Below are positions 25,544 through 34,143 of a stretch of 64,000 nt of DNA, in pieces. Below the pieces are notes generated by a model that ran no database searches, was not told the DNA's origin, and saw nothing but the letters and a program-made list of their open reading frames with translations. A program made the position numbers and the translations under genes. Within the stretch, counting starts at the first letter, position 1, and each line of letters opens with the position of its first letter. The stretch is from Novosphingobium piscinae. GTDB taxonomy: Bacteria; Pseudomonadota; Alphaproteobacteria; Sphingomonadales; Sphingomonadaceae. Where the stretch lies: assembly GCF_014230355.1 (NCBI RefSeq), contig NZ_JACLAX010000009.1:62001-126000 (forward strand), given 5' to 3'.

Positions 25544-27095
25544 GGCCCTGCCGCCCGAACTGGTCCTCCAGCCGGTCCGCACCGGCTTGCCGCAGGCCTG
25601 GCGCCGGGCGCTGGTGCTGCTGGCTGCCACGCTCGCCGCGCTGCTCGTCGCCTATGCCTCCGACTGGGCGGCCATGGCCGGGCAGTGGTGGAATGCCTCG
25701 ACCTACAACCACATCCTGCTGGTTCCCCCGATCCTCGCCTGGCTGGTGCTGCAACGCTGGCCCGAGCTGCAGCGGCTGGCCCCGAGCGGCTGGTGGCCGG
25801 GCCTGATCCTCTTCGCGCTGGCCCAGCTGGTCTGGGTGGTGGGAGCCTTCGCTGGCTTCTCCCTGCTGCGCCAGGCCGGCGCCGTGGCAATGGTCGGGGC
25901 GGCCGTGCTGGCCCTGCTCGGCCCCCGGGTCGGCGCAGGACTGACCTTCCCGCTGGCCTACATGGTTTTTCTGGTGCCCTTCGGTGACGAGCTGGTGCCG
26001 CTGCTGCAGATGGTCACCGCGGCGTTGACGATCGCGCTGGTCCATCTGTCGGGGATTCCCGCCGCGATCGACGGCGTGTTCATCCAGACGCCGGCCGGCC
26101 TGTTCGAAGTGGCCGAGGCCTGCTCCGGCGTGAAGTTCCTGATCGCGATGATCGCGCTCGGCGTGCTGGTCGGGCACGTCTGCTTCCGCCAGTGGCGGCG
26201 GCGGGCAGCCTTCCTGGCAGCCTGCATCGTTGTTCCGGTCCTTGCCAACGGGGTGCGTGCCTGGGGCACGGTCTATGTCGCGCAGTTCGTCGGCGCGGAA
26301 CGCGCCGGGGGCATCGACCACCTGATCTACGGCTGGGTGTTCTTCGGTGTGGTCATCGCGCTGGTCCTTGCCCTCGGCTGGCGCTTCTTCGACCGCGCCC
26401 CGGGCGACCCGCTGCTCGATGCCGACCGCCTGCTGGCGTCGCCTGCGTTGGTCCGGCTCGCGGCGCTGCGGCTCGGCGATGGCGCCTTGATCGCTGGTCT
26501 GGTCGCCCTGGTCGTCGCGGGGCAGGGCTGGGCTTTCGCTGCAGACCGGCTCGAGGCCAGCCTGCCGCGGCAGATCCACCTTCCGGAGGTACCCGGGTGG
26601 CACCGCGCCGACTATCGTCCCGCACTGTGGTGGCAGCCGCGGGCCACGGGCGCCGATCATCGCCTGCTCGGCCGCTTTGCCGATGGCCAGGGTAACGCGG
26701 TTGACGTCTTCGTCGCGCTCTACGCCGGCCAGTCGGAGGGCCGTGAGGCGGGTGGTTTCGGCGAGGGCGCGCTGGTTCCCGACAGTGGCTGGGCCTGGCA
26801 GGGCCATGGGCCAGCACTGCCGGACGCCCGCAGCGAGCGGCTGCTCGGACGGGGCGAGGTGGGCCGGCTGGCCATCACGTACTACCGCACTGGCCCCCTG
26901 CTGACCGGCAGCAACGGGCGGCTGAAGCTGGCGAACATCGCCGATCGCCTCCGACTGCGCGCGCGCCCGACGATGACCCTGATCCTGTCGGCCGAGGACC
27001 GCTCCGGCGCACCGGCAACCCGGCAGGTCACCGCCTTCACCCGGGCGATCGGTCCGGTCGGGCCGTGGATGGACCGCATCGCGGCCGGACGGTAG
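25533..27095 (+). CDS. xrtA: Exosortase A fused to EpsI domain
   Basis: A 520-residue multi-pass membrane protease/transpeptidase that recognises PEP-CTERM sorting tails. The catalytic triad is visible: Cys197 in EVAEACSGVKFL, Arg242 in LANGVRAWG and His263 in GGIDHLIYGW. Membrane helices fill about residues 25-290. The C-terminal about 200 residues form a periplasmic EpsI-like domain (DUF3485), with LPRQIHLPEVPGW and LAITYYRTGPLLTGSNGRLKLANI. The ATG at 25533 is preceded by a GGGGAGGGG-like ribosome site inside the glycosyltransferase gene. No PEP-CTERM substrate was seen in this window. Confidence 0.93.
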   Translation: MPPEALPPELVLQPVRTGLPQAWRRALVLLAATLAALLVAYASDWAAMAGQWWNASTYNHILLVPPILAWLVLQRWPELQRLAPSGWWPGLILFALAQLVWVVGAFAGFSLLRQAGAVAMVGAAVLALLGPRVGAGLTFPLAYMVFLVPFGDELVPLLQMVTAALTIALVHLSGIPAAIDGVFIQTPAGLFEVAEACSGVKFLIAMIALGVLVGHVCFRQWRRRAAFLAACIVVPVLANGVRAWGTVYVAQFVGAERAGGIDHLIYGWVFFGVVIALVLALGWRFFDRAPGDPLLDADRLLASPALVRLAALRLGDGALIAGLVALVVAGQGWAFAADRLEASLPRQIHLPEVPGWHRADYRPALWWQPRATGADHRLLGRFADGQGNAVDVFVALYAGQSEGREAGGFGEGALVPDSGWAWQGHGPALPDARSERLLGRGEVGRLAITYYRTGPLLTGSNGRLKLANIADRLRLRARPTMTLILSAEDRSGAPATRQVTAFTRAIGPVGPWMDRIAAGR

Positions 27096-27105
27096 GACAG
27101 GCACC

Positions 27106-29001
27106 ATGTGCGGCATTGCTGGTCTGTTCCATCTTCACACCCCCAAGCCGGTCGATCCGGCGCGGATCGAGGCGATGTGCACGGCGATGGTCCATCGCGG
27201 TCCCGACGGCGGCGGGGTTTGGGTCGGGCCGGGCGTGGGGCTGGGTCATCGCCGCCTGTCGATCATTGACGTGGCCGGCTCGCCCCAGCCGATGGCCTCG
27301 CCCGATGGCCGGGCCGTGCTGGTGTTCAACGGCGAGATTTACAACTACCGCGAACTGCGCGCCGAACTGCGCGCGCTCGGCGCCACGTTCCGCACCGACG
27401 GGGACAGCGAGGTGATCCTGGCAGCATGGCAGCAGTGGGGCGAGGGATGCCTGGCCCGGCTGCACGGAATGTTTGCCTTCGCGCTCTACGACCTCGCTGA
27501 GCGGACGCTGTTCCTTGCCCGCGACCGGCTCGGGGTCAAACCGCTCTACTATGCGCCGCTGAGTGACGGCAGCCTGGCCTTCGCAAGCGAGCTCAAGGGC
27601 TTGCTGGCCCATCCTCTGCTCCGGCGTGAGATCGATCCGCAGGCGGTCGAGGACTATCTGGCCTGGGGCTATGTGCCCGATCACCGTTGCATCCTGTCCG
27701 GTGTGCACAAGCTGCCCGCCGGGCATGCGCTGCTGCTGCGCGGCAATGGCCAGCTCCCGGCACCGAGCCAGTGGTGGGACGTGTCCTTCGCTGATCGCCA
27801 TGCCGGCAGGCCGGCCGATCTCGAGGCCGAACTGGTCCACCTGCTGCGCCAGGCGGTGACCTCGCGCATGGTGGCCGACGTGCCGCTGGGAGCCTTCCTC
27901 TCGGGCGGGGTCGACAGCTCGAGCGTGGTCGCGCTCATGGCTGAGGCCAGCTCCGGCCCGGTCAAGACCTGTTCGATCGGGTTCGACGTGGGCGAACTCG
28001 ACGAAACCGGCTATGCCGCCCGGGTCGCCCGGCAGTTCGCGACCGATCATCGCACCCGCACCGTATCTCCCGACGATTTCGGCGCGGTCGACACGCTGGC
28101 GGCGATGTTCGACGAACCCTTTGCCGACGCCTCGGCCTTGCCCACCTGGCGGGTCTGCCAGCTGGCGCGGGAGAGCGTGACTGTGGCCCTGTCGGGCGAC
28201 GGGGCCGACGAGGCCTTCGCCGGCTATCGGCGCCAGCGCTTCCATTACCACGAGGACCGCCTGCGCCGGCTGGTGCCGCAGGGCGCGCGCGCGGCGCTGT
28301 TCGGATCGCTCGGCGCGGTCTACCCCAAAGCCGACTGGGCGCCGCGGCCGCTGCGTGCCAAGACGACCTTGCTGGCACTCGCGGAAGCGGGCGAGCAGGC
28401 CTATGCCCGCGCACTGGCGATCAACGATCCAGCTACGCGCGATAGCCTTTACACCGCTGCCTTTCGCCGAGAACTGGGTGACTATCGCGCCGAGCAGCCG
28501 CTGGTCGCGCTGATGCAGGCGGCGCCAGCCCGGTCGGGCCTGGACCGCGCCCAATATGCCGATCTGCGCTTCTGGCTGCCGGGCGACATCCTGACCAAGG
28601 TCGACCGGACCAGCATGGCAGTCAGCCTCGAGGCGCGCGAGCCGCTGCTCGACCATCGCCTGATCGAGTTTGCCGCCCGCCTGCCTGAAGGCCTGCGGAT
28701 CAAGCGCGGGCAGGGCAAGTGGCTGGTGAAGACGGCGATGCGCCGTTACCTGCCGGACGAGATCCTGTTCCGTCCGAAACAGGGCTTTGTCACCCCGACC
28801 GCACAGTGGTTCCGTGGACCGCTGGCCGCAACTGCCCGCTCGATCGCCACCAGCGCCCCATTGGCCCGCAGCGGCTGGTTCGATACGACCCGTCTAGGGG
28901 CAATCGCGGAGGCGCACATCGCCGGACGGAGCGATCACGGGCGCCTGCTGTGGCAGTTGGTGATGCTGGATCGCTCGCTCGGTCGACTGGGAATGTCCTG
29001 A
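27106..29001 (+). CDS. XrtA/PEP-CTERM system amidotransferase (AsnB-like)
   Basis: A 631-residue class II glutamine amidotransferase fused to an asparagine-synthetase domain (TIGR03108 by memory). The nucleophile is Cys2 (MCGIAGLFHLH), and the glutaminase domain has VHRGPDGGGVW and FNGEIYNYRELR. The synthetase PP-loop is AFLSGGVDSSSVVAL, and VALSGDGADEAFAGY is the second nucleotide motif. It probably amidates a sugar or an aminoacyl group in the exosortase-linked exopolysaccharide and is not housekeeping AsnB. It is the last gene of the XrtA operon, starting 10 bp after xrtA. Confidence 0.92.
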   Translation: MCGIAGLFHLHTPKPVDPARIEAMCTAMVHRGPDGGGVWVGPGVGLGHRRLSIIDVAGSPQPMASPDGRAVLVFNGEIYNYRELRAELRALGATFRTDGDSEVILAAWQQWGEGCLARLHGMFAFALYDLAERTLFLARDRLGVKPLYYAPLSDGSLAFASELKGLLAHPLLRREIDPQAVEDYLAWGYVPDHRCILSGVHKLPAGHALLLRGNGQLPAPSQWWDVSFADRHAGRPADLEAELVHLLRQAVTSRMVADVPLGAFLSGGVDSSSVVALMAEASSGPVKTCSIGFDVGELDETGYAARVARQFATDHRTRTVSPDDFGAVDTLAAMFDEPFADASALPTWRVCQLARESVTVALSGDGADEAFAGYRRQRFHYHEDRLRRLVPQGARAALFGSLGAVYPKADWAPRPLRAKTTLLALAEAGEQAYARALAINDPATRDSLYTAAFRRELGDYRAEQPLVALMQAAPARSGLDRAQYADLRFWLPGDILTKVDRTSMAVSLEAREPLLDHRLIEFAARLPEGLRIKRGQGKWLVKTAMRRYLPDEILFRPKQGFVTPTAQWFRGPLAATARSIATSAPLARSGWFDTTRLGAIAEAHIAGRSDHGRLLWQLVMLDRSLGRLGMS

Positions 29002-29124
29002 TTACAGTGACAAGCATGGTAAGCTTCACCCTCCAGCGCCTAGGCCTTCGCCCTCGCCAGATGGTAAGCCCTTTTTAAACCATTTGCCCTATCCCGGATC
29101 GCAAGGTCCTTTGCGGGCGAAAAC

Positions 29125-31377
29125 ATGCGGGCGTATCTCAAGCAACCTCTGGTGATCTCGACGCTGGTCGCGCTGCTGTGCGGCCTGTTGTCGCTCGCCC
29201 GCCCGCTGGACCAGGGGTATTGGAATACACGTTATCGTTTTGGTCAGAAGCCCGCGCCGCAGTCGGTCGTGCTGATCAACATGGATGCCGAGATCAGCGG
29301 CTCCGACCGCCAGACCGCCCGCGTGCTCCAAGCCGTGGCGGCTGCGCAGCCCGCGCAGGTTTACCTCGACCGCAAGACGAATGCCGCCTCGCCCGAACTG
29401 CAGAACGCCATCGACCGACTGGGTAACCGCCTCCGGCTGGTCGTTCGCTATGCCAAGCAGGACACGTTCGAAGAGGCCTACATTACCCTCCCGCCCCCAG
29501 CGATCGTGCCGAGATCGCGGATCGTGGCCTCGGGCTGGATCACCAACTTCTGGCGTTATGGCGTGTCGACCGCGGCCACAGCACGGGTCGGCGGCGTCAC
29601 CTATCCGATGCTGGGATCGGCCCTGGCCGGGCGGCTAGGCGAGGCGGACGAAGAGATCCGCCCCGATTTTGCGGTCGACCCGCGCACCGTCCAGCAGATC
29701 GCCGCCGAGCGGTTGCTGGCCAGCCGGAGTGCCGGAGCGGCGCTGCGCGGCAAATCGGTCATCCTCAAGGAGCCGCGATCGGGCCCCGGCGTTCTCGTCG
29801 GCTACTTCTCGCATGGCCGCATCGATCCTGTCTATCTCGACATCGCCGCGGGCGAGGCCCTCAAGAACGGCGATACGCACAGCATCGACTGGCTCCCGCT
29901 GATTGCGGCGTTCGCCGCGATCATGTTCGCCGTCAAACGGATCGCCGCCCGCCGGCTCCGCCGGGCGGCCTACGTCGTCGCGGGTCTGGGCCTGCTGGTG
30001 GGACCGGCCCTGCTCGATCACATTGGCATCACCAGCAATCCCTCGGCCAGCCTCGTCGGTCTGACCTGTTTTGTCGCCATCAAGCTTTGGTCCAAGTGGC
30101 AGACGCAGGTGCTGCAAACGAGCCGCTCGGGCCTGCCGAACTTCGTCGCGCTCACCGAACAGCCCTTGCCCGGCCAGCACGACGTCATCATCGCCATCGT
30201 CGGTCGGTATGAAGAGATCATGGCCACGCTGCCGGGCGACCTGCATGGCGAATTCGCCCGGCAGATCGCCCGCCGTCTGGCGGTTGGGTGCGGTGCCCGG
30301 CACATCTACCACGGCGAGGGCGGTCTGTTCGCGTGGATCGAGCCGACCCGCTCGCTCGAGCAGCACATCGACAACCTCGAGGGCCTGCGCAGCCTGTTCG
30401 CGGCGCCGCTGCTGGTCGGCAAGCATGTGTTCGATACCAATGTGCACTTCGGGCTTGAGCGGAACCACGAACTGGACGCGGTGACCCGCGTAAACACCGC
30501 GGTGGCCAGCGCGACCGAGGCGCTCAAACATGGCCGTACCGTCGAGATGTTCGAGGCGAAGCGGCTCGCCAACGCCGCCTGGGAGCTTTCGCTGCTGGCG
30601 CGGATCGACGAGGGCATGCGCAACGGCGACATCTGGCTCGCCTACCAGCCACAGTGGGACTACCATGAGGCCCGGCTCAGCGGAGCCGAGGCGCTGATCC
30701 GCTGGAACGATCCGGTTCGGGGTCCGATCCGGCCCGACGAGTTCATCCTCCAGGCCGAGCAGGCCGGCCGGATCGACGCCCTGACATACTGGGTGCTGGA
30801 TCAGGCGATCAGTGCGGCCGAGCGGTTCAACGCCTTCGGGCCGCGGTTCCAGATCAGCATCAACTTGTCGGCCCAGTTGGTTGATAAGCCTTCGCTGATT
30901 AGCTCGGTGGCCGATATCGTCCGCCGCCGCGGGATCGATTGCCGGCTACTCACGATCGAGGTGACCGAGACTGCCGGCATGTGCAACCGTCCGGCCGCGA
31001 TTCAGAACCTGATGAAGCTGCGGGCGATGGGCTTCCGCTTGTCGATCGACGATTTCGGGACCGGCGAGGCCTCACTATCCTATCTTGCCGAGCTGCCCAG
31101 CGACGAGCTGAAGCTGGACCGGCGCTTTGTCTCCAAGATCGTCCATCACGAGCGTGAGCGCCATATCGTGGCCAGTACGATCAATCTCGCTCACGCGCTC
31201 AAGCAGACCGTGGTCGCCGAAGGAATCGAGGATCTCTCGACCTTCGAGCTGTTGCGCCAGCTGGGCTGCGATGTTGGACAGGGATACCATATCTCGCGCC
31301 CGGAGACTCTGGATCAGCTGATTGCGCGCTACGCGGCGCTCACCAAACAGGGCTCCACCAAGCTTAAGTCTTGTTAA
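29125..31377 (+). CDS. CHASE2-degenerate GGDEF-EAL c-di-GMP phosphodiesterase
   Basis: 750 residues. An N-terminal membrane helix (LVISTLVALLCGLLSLA) is followed by an extracytoplasmic CHASE2-like sensor region (about 30-245), then two or three membrane helices (about 250-330). The following domain has a GGDEF-like outline, but the signature is replaced by HGEGGLFAW, so no cyclase activity is expected. The EAL domain (about 490-740) keeps GAEALIRW, EVTETA, IDDFGTGEASLSYL, LKLDRRF and VVAEGIED, so it should hydrolyse c-di-GMP. Lying 123 bp after the exosortase operon, it may tune polysaccharide output, which is inference. Its ligand is unknown. Confidence 0.85.
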   Translation: MRAYLKQPLVISTLVALLCGLLSLARPLDQGYWNTRYRFGQKPAPQSVVLINMDAEISGSDRQTARVLQAVAAAQPAQVYLDRKTNAASPELQNAIDRLGNRLRLVVRYAKQDTFEEAYITLPPPAIVPRSRIVASGWITNFWRYGVSTAATARVGGVTYPMLGSALAGRLGEADEEIRPDFAVDPRTVQQIAAERLLASRSAGAALRGKSVILKEPRSGPGVLVGYFSHGRIDPVYLDIAAGEALKNGDTHSIDWLPLIAAFAAIMFAVKRIAARRLRRAAYVVAGLGLLVGPALLDHIGITSNPSASLVGLTCFVAIKLWSKWQTQVLQTSRSGLPNFVALTEQPLPGQHDVIIAIVGRYEEIMATLPGDLHGEFARQIARRLAVGCGARHIYHGEGGLFAWIEPTRSLEQHIDNLEGLRSLFAAPLLVGKHVFDTNVHFGLERNHELDAVTRVNTAVASATEALKHGRTVEMFEAKRLANAAWELSLLARIDEGMRNGDIWLAYQPQWDYHEARLSGAEALIRWNDPVRGPIRPDEFILQAEQAGRIDALTYWVLDQAISAAERFNAFGPRFQISINLSAQLVDKPSLISSVADIVRRRGIDCRLLTIEVTETAGMCNRPAAIQNLMKLRAMGFRLSIDDFGTGEASLSYLAELPSDELKLDRRFVSKIVHHERERHIVASTINLAHALKQTVVAEGIEDLSTFELLRQLGCDVGQGYHISRPETLDQLIARYAALTKQGSTKLKSC

Positions 31378-31399
31378 CCATACTCCTTAGTGTTAACCA
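31371..31399 (+). promoter_or_regulatory. Possible promoter with two CtrA-like half-sites
   Basis: TTAACCAT occurs at 31374-31381 and again at 31393-31400, 19 bp apart. This octamer equals the half-site reported for the alphaproteobacterial cell-cycle regulator CtrA. TTGTTA (31371) and TAACCA (31394) with a 17-bp spacer also form a plausible -35/-10 pair, which would start a transcript near 31406. The element overlaps the end of the EAL gene. Confidence 0.45.
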
Positions 31400-31429
31400 T
31401 GCTCATCCGTTTCGATGGAGGCATGGAAC

Positions 31430-31465
31430 ATGTGGGACTTCTGGAAGTGGTTTCTCGGAGAATAA
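31430..31465 (+). CDS. Putative 11-residue Trp-rich peptide MWDFWKWFLGE
   Basis: A 12-codon ORF with a perfect GGAGG (31417-31421) 8 bp before its ATG. The product contains three Trp, two Phe and one Leu in 11 residues. It is too short for homology. It lies inside an apparent short transcription unit: promoter-like sites with two TTAACCAT boxes upstream, then a hairpin at 31482-31502 and an intrinsic terminator at 31581-31612. It could be a leader peptide, a membrane-active microprotein or part of a dual-function small RNA. No amino-acid biosynthesis gene follows. Existence of the peptide is a prediction. Confidence 0.4.
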   Translation: MWDFWKWFLGE

Positions 31466-31481
31466 TCCGCTGATTTCCGCG

Positions 31482-31502
31482 AGTTGGGGGCAATTCCCAA
31501 CT
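31482..31502 (+). other. RNA hairpin downstream of the micro-ORF
   Basis: AGTTGGG and CCCAACT form a perfect 7-bp stem around a 7-nt loop (GGCAATT). With the terminator at 31581 it suggests a structured small RNA of about 200 nt. Confidence 0.4.
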
Positions 31503-31580
31503 GGAAGTCTCGGGTTGTTCGTCGAACACGATGCGAGTCGCGGTTTCCTTCGGGGGCTGCGTATGAAGCGAATACATTAA

Positions 31581-31612
31581 CCGCTCCGGCCAATGCCGGG
31601 GCGGTTTGCTTT
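31581..31612 (+). terminator. Intrinsic terminator of the micro-ORF unit
   Basis: CCGCTCCGGC and GCCGGGGCGG form a 10-bp stem (one G-T pair) with loop CAAT, followed by TTTGCTTTT. The T-tract lies on the plus strand only, so it ends the 31406-31612 unit or read-through from the EAL gene, not zapE. Confidence 0.75.
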
Positions 31613-31654
31613 TGTCCGGACGGGGCCTGTTCCTGTCTGTAACCCGGACGGTAC

Positions 31655-31686
31655 GGACCATGGCCGGTCCAGACTATGGCCGGTCT
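31655..31686. repeat. Two adjacent 16-bp dyad units
   Basis: GGACCATGGCCGGTCC (31655-31670) is followed directly by AGACTATGGCCGGTCT (31671-31686). Both have complementary ends around a shared ATGGCC core, and a weaker third unit follows to 31702. They lie between a terminator and the 3' end of zapE. The function is unknown. It could be a protein site or part of the zapE 3' end. Confidence 0.45.
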
Positions 31687-31761
31687 GGCGCCGGTCCGGT
31701 CTGATCGTGTGTCGTTCCGACGCTGCCGTTGATGCGATGGCTCGGCGCGGTCGGACCCGCC

Positions 31762-32898
31762 TCAGCTCTCGCCATGACCGAGCGCCATGTATTCGGCGCT
31801 CTGCATTTCCATCAGGCGGCTGACCGTGCGGTCGAACTCGAACCGGCCGTTGTCGTCCGCTGCGCCGGCGCGGGCATAGAGCGCTTCCGGCATGACCGCC
31901 GCCGTGGCGATCAGCTTGACCTTGTTCTCGTAGAGTGCGTCGATCAACGTGACGAAGCGGGCAGTCTCGTTGCGCAGCTCAGCCCCGAGCTGCGGGATGC
32001 CGACGATCACCACGGTATGGTAGTGCCGCGCCACGGCCAGATAGTCACTGGCGCCCCGCGCCTCGCCGCACAGCCGCTTGAAGCTGAACACCGCCACGCC
32101 CTTGAGGCTTTTGGGCACGAACAGCGTGCGTCCGCCGCCGACCGAGAGTTCGGCTGAGGGCACGTTCGCGCTGTCCTCGGGGGGATAGTCGGTCAGGCGG
32201 AAGAAGGCCTCGCGCGCCTGGGCGGTCGCTGCGGCGTTGGCCGGGGCGTGCCAGGTGGCCATGCCACCGAGCCGGTCGAGCCGGTAGTCGACCGGGCCGT
32301 TGAGCGGCAGCACGTCGAGCTCGCGGCCGATCAGGTCAATGAACGGGAGAAAGTGCTCACGGTTCAGGCCATCCTTGTAGAGGTCGTCCGGCACCCGGTT
32401 CGAGGTTGTCACCACGGTCACGCCCTCGGTCCCGATCAGCGCGGTGAACAGGCGGCTCATGATCATGGCATCGGCGCTGTTGTTCACCACCATCTCGTCG
32501 AAGGCGAGCACCTTAAGGTCGCGGGCGAGAGCGGCGGCGACCGGCGGGATCGGGTCGCCGCTTTCCTTCTTGCGCTCTTCGCGCAGCAGCGCGTGGACCT
32601 CGAGCATGAAGGCGTGGAAGTGGATGCGCCGCTTCTCGGCAAGGTCGAGTGTGTCATGGAACAGGTCCATCAGCATCGACTTGCCGCGCCCGACGCCGCC
32701 CCACATGTAGATCCCGCGGGGACGCGGCGGCGGCTTGCGACCGAGCAGGCGGCCGACCAGTCCGCTGGCAGCGGGCGGCGCGGTTTCGAGCGCGTCCTGC
32801 AGCTGGGCAAGCCGCTCGGCCGCCGCCGCTTGCTCGGGATCGGGTCGCAGTTCGCCGGCCGTGACCAGCGCATGGTAGCGCGCGAGCAGTCCGCTCAT
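31762..32898 (-). CDS. zapE: Cell division protein ZapE (AFG1-like ATPase)
   Basis: A 378-residue AFG1/ZapE family P-loop ATPase. Walker A is WGGVGRGKSMLMD (about 66-78), Walker B is KVLAFDEMVVNN, and YTTSN-like sensor residues appear as VVTTSNRVPDDLYKDGLNR. The C-terminal FSFKRLCGEARGASDYLAVA is family-typical. In E. coli ZapE acts on FtsZ rings under stress. In other bacteria AFG1 proteins are linked to membrane-protein quality control. The gene overlaps the thioesterase gene by 4 bp and shares a minus-strand operon with sdhB. Confidence 0.92.
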   Translation of the reverse strand: MSGLLARYHALVTAGELRPDPEQAAAAERLAQLQDALETAPPAASGLVGRLLGRKPPPRPRGIYMWGGVGRGKSMLMDLFHDTLDLAEKRRIHFHAFMLEVHALLREERKKESGDPIPPVAAALARDLKVLAFDEMVVNNSADAMIMSRLFTALIGTEGVTVVTTSNRVPDDLYKDGLNREHFLPFIDLIGRELDVLPLNGPVDYRLDRLGGMATWHAPANAAATAQAREAFFRLTDYPPEDSANVPSAELSVGGGRTLFVPKSLKGVAVFSFKRLCGEARGASDYLAVARHYHTVVIVGIPQLGAELRNETARFVTLIDALYENKVKLIATAAVMPEALYARAGAADDNGRFEFDRTVSRLMEMQSAEYMALGHGES

Positions 32899-33359
32899 GC
32901 CGCTAGGCCCAGTTTGCGGACGGTACTCTGGAACGAGGCGACGAGAGTGCCATCCTGCTCGATCACGCCGCGCAGGAACGCCAGCCGGCCGGTTTCGCGC
33001 AGCAGCTCGACCACGGCATCGAGCGGACGGTCGAGCTTTCCCGGTGCGATGAACTGGAGGGTGAGGTCGAGCGTCACGGCGGCACTGGGATCACGGCCGG
33101 TGAGCACCCGCAGCGCGGCGAACAGGCTCATGTCGCTGAAACCGAGCAGGGCGCCCCCGTGCACATGGCCCATCGCATTGGCGAGGTGCCGCTGCGGCTC
33201 GATCCGGACCCGCGCCACCGTCTCGCTCTCGCGGCGGGCGAGCGTCGGACCGAGCACGCTGGCGTTGAACCCGCCGGCATCGGGAGCGGCAAAACTCAGC
33301 CAGCCCGGGTGATCCGGGCTGGGCTCGACACGGAATGACCGGGGTACACCGTCGGCCAC
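32895..33359 (-). CDS. PaaI-type hotdog thioesterase
   Basis: A 154-residue hotdog-fold acyl-CoA thioesterase. The signature is NAMGHVHGGALLGFSDMSLFAAL, where the HGG and the following Asp are the active-site elements of the PaaI/YbgC-like 4HBT group, and DLTLQFIAPGKLDRPLDAVVEL is the central strand pair. The start codon is GTG (complement of 33357-33359), one base after the sdhB stop, and the gene overlaps zapE by 4 bp. The substrate is unknown, probably an aryl- or acyl-CoA. Its coupling to sdhB and zapE says little about function. Confidence 0.85.
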   Translation of the reverse strand: MADGVPRSFRVEPSPDHPGWLSFAAPDAGGFNASVLGPTLARRESETVARVRIEPQRHLANAMGHVHGGALLGFSDMSLFAALRVLTGRDPSAAVTLDLTLQFIAPGKLDRPLDAVVELLRETGRLAFLRGVIEQDGTLVASFQSTVRKLGLAA

Positions 33360-33360
33360 G

Positions 33361-34143
33361 TCAGATGTGGCGTTCGGCCTGCATCTTCTTGATCTCGGCG
33401 ATCGCGCGCGCGGGCGAAAGTCCCTTCGGGCAGACGTTGGCGCAGTTCATGATCGTGTGGCAGCGATAGAGCCGGAACGGATCCTCGAGCTCGTCGAGCC
33501 GCTCGCCGGTCATCTCGTCACGGCTGTCGGCCAGCCAGCGATAGGCCTGGAGCAGGATCGCCGGTCCCAGGAACTTGTCCGAGTTCCACCAGTAGCTGGG
33601 GCACGAGGTGCTGCAGCAGGCGCAGAGGATGCACTCGTAGAGCCCGTCCAGCTTCTCGCGCTGCTCGGGCGATTGCAGCCGCTCCTTGCCCGAGGGCGTG
33701 GTGCTGACGGTCTGCAGCCACGGTCGGATCGAGGCGTACTGCGCGTAGAAATGGGTGAAATCGGGGACAAGATCCTTGATCACTTCCATGTGCGGAAGCG
33801 GGGTGATGCGGATATCGCCCTTGAGATCCTCGATCGCAGTGGTGCAGGCCAGACCGTTGCGGCCGTTCATGTTCATCGCGCAGGACCCGCAGATCCCTTC
33901 GCGGCACGAGCGGCGGAAGGTCAGGGTAGGGTCGATCTCGTTCTTGATCTTGATGATCGCGTCGAGGACCATCGGACCGCAGGTGTCGAGATCGATCTCG
34001 AACTTGTCGTAGCGCGGGTTTTCCCCGCTGTCGGGATCGTAGCGGTAGACCGTGAACGTCTTGATCCGGGTGGCCCCTTCCGCCTTGTGGACGCGGCCCT
34101 TGCCGGTGATCTTGCTGTTCTTGGGAAGGGTAAAAGTGGCCAT
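33361..34143 (-). CDS. sdhB: Succinate dehydrogenase iron-sulfur subunit
   Basis: 260 residues. The [2Fe-2S] ligands are in [15 protein letters not shown] with a further Cys in GLACTT. The [4Fe-4S] motif is [16 protein letters not shown], and the [3Fe-4S] ligands are in [17 protein letters not shown]. It passes electrons from the SdhA flavin to ubiquinone in complex II and the TCA cycle. The start at 34143 gives the normal N-terminus [11 protein letters not shown]. No sdhA, sdhC or sdhD precedes it. Upstream is a 294-bp gap and a plus-strand SDR, so sdhB is separated from the other subunit genes. Confidence 0.95.
   Translation of the reverse strand: MATFTLPKNSKITGKGRVHKAEGATRIKTFTVYRYDPDSGENPRYDKFEIDLDTCGPMVLDAIIKIKNEIDPTLTFRRSCREGICGSCAMNMNGRNGLACTTAIEDLKGDIRITPLPHMEVIKDLVPDFTHFYAQYASIRPWLQTVSTTPSGKERLQSPEQREKLDGLYECILCACCSTSCPSYWWNSDKFLGPAILLQAYRWLADSRDEMTGERLDELEDPFRLYRCHTIMNCANVCPKGLSPARAIAEIKKMQAERHI

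Noticed and set aside
10329-29001. PEP-CTERM sorting substrate within the exosortase locus
   Set aside because: No protein here ends with a PEP motif followed by a hydrophobic helix and basic residues. The outer membrane protein ends in a beta-barrel type LRYSFF.
31423-31473. Alternative 16-codon ORF (MEHVGLLEVVSRRIIR) overlapping the Trp-rich micro-ORF
   Set aside because: Its ATG is one base from the GGAGG box, too close for initiation. The ATG at 31430 has ideal spacing.
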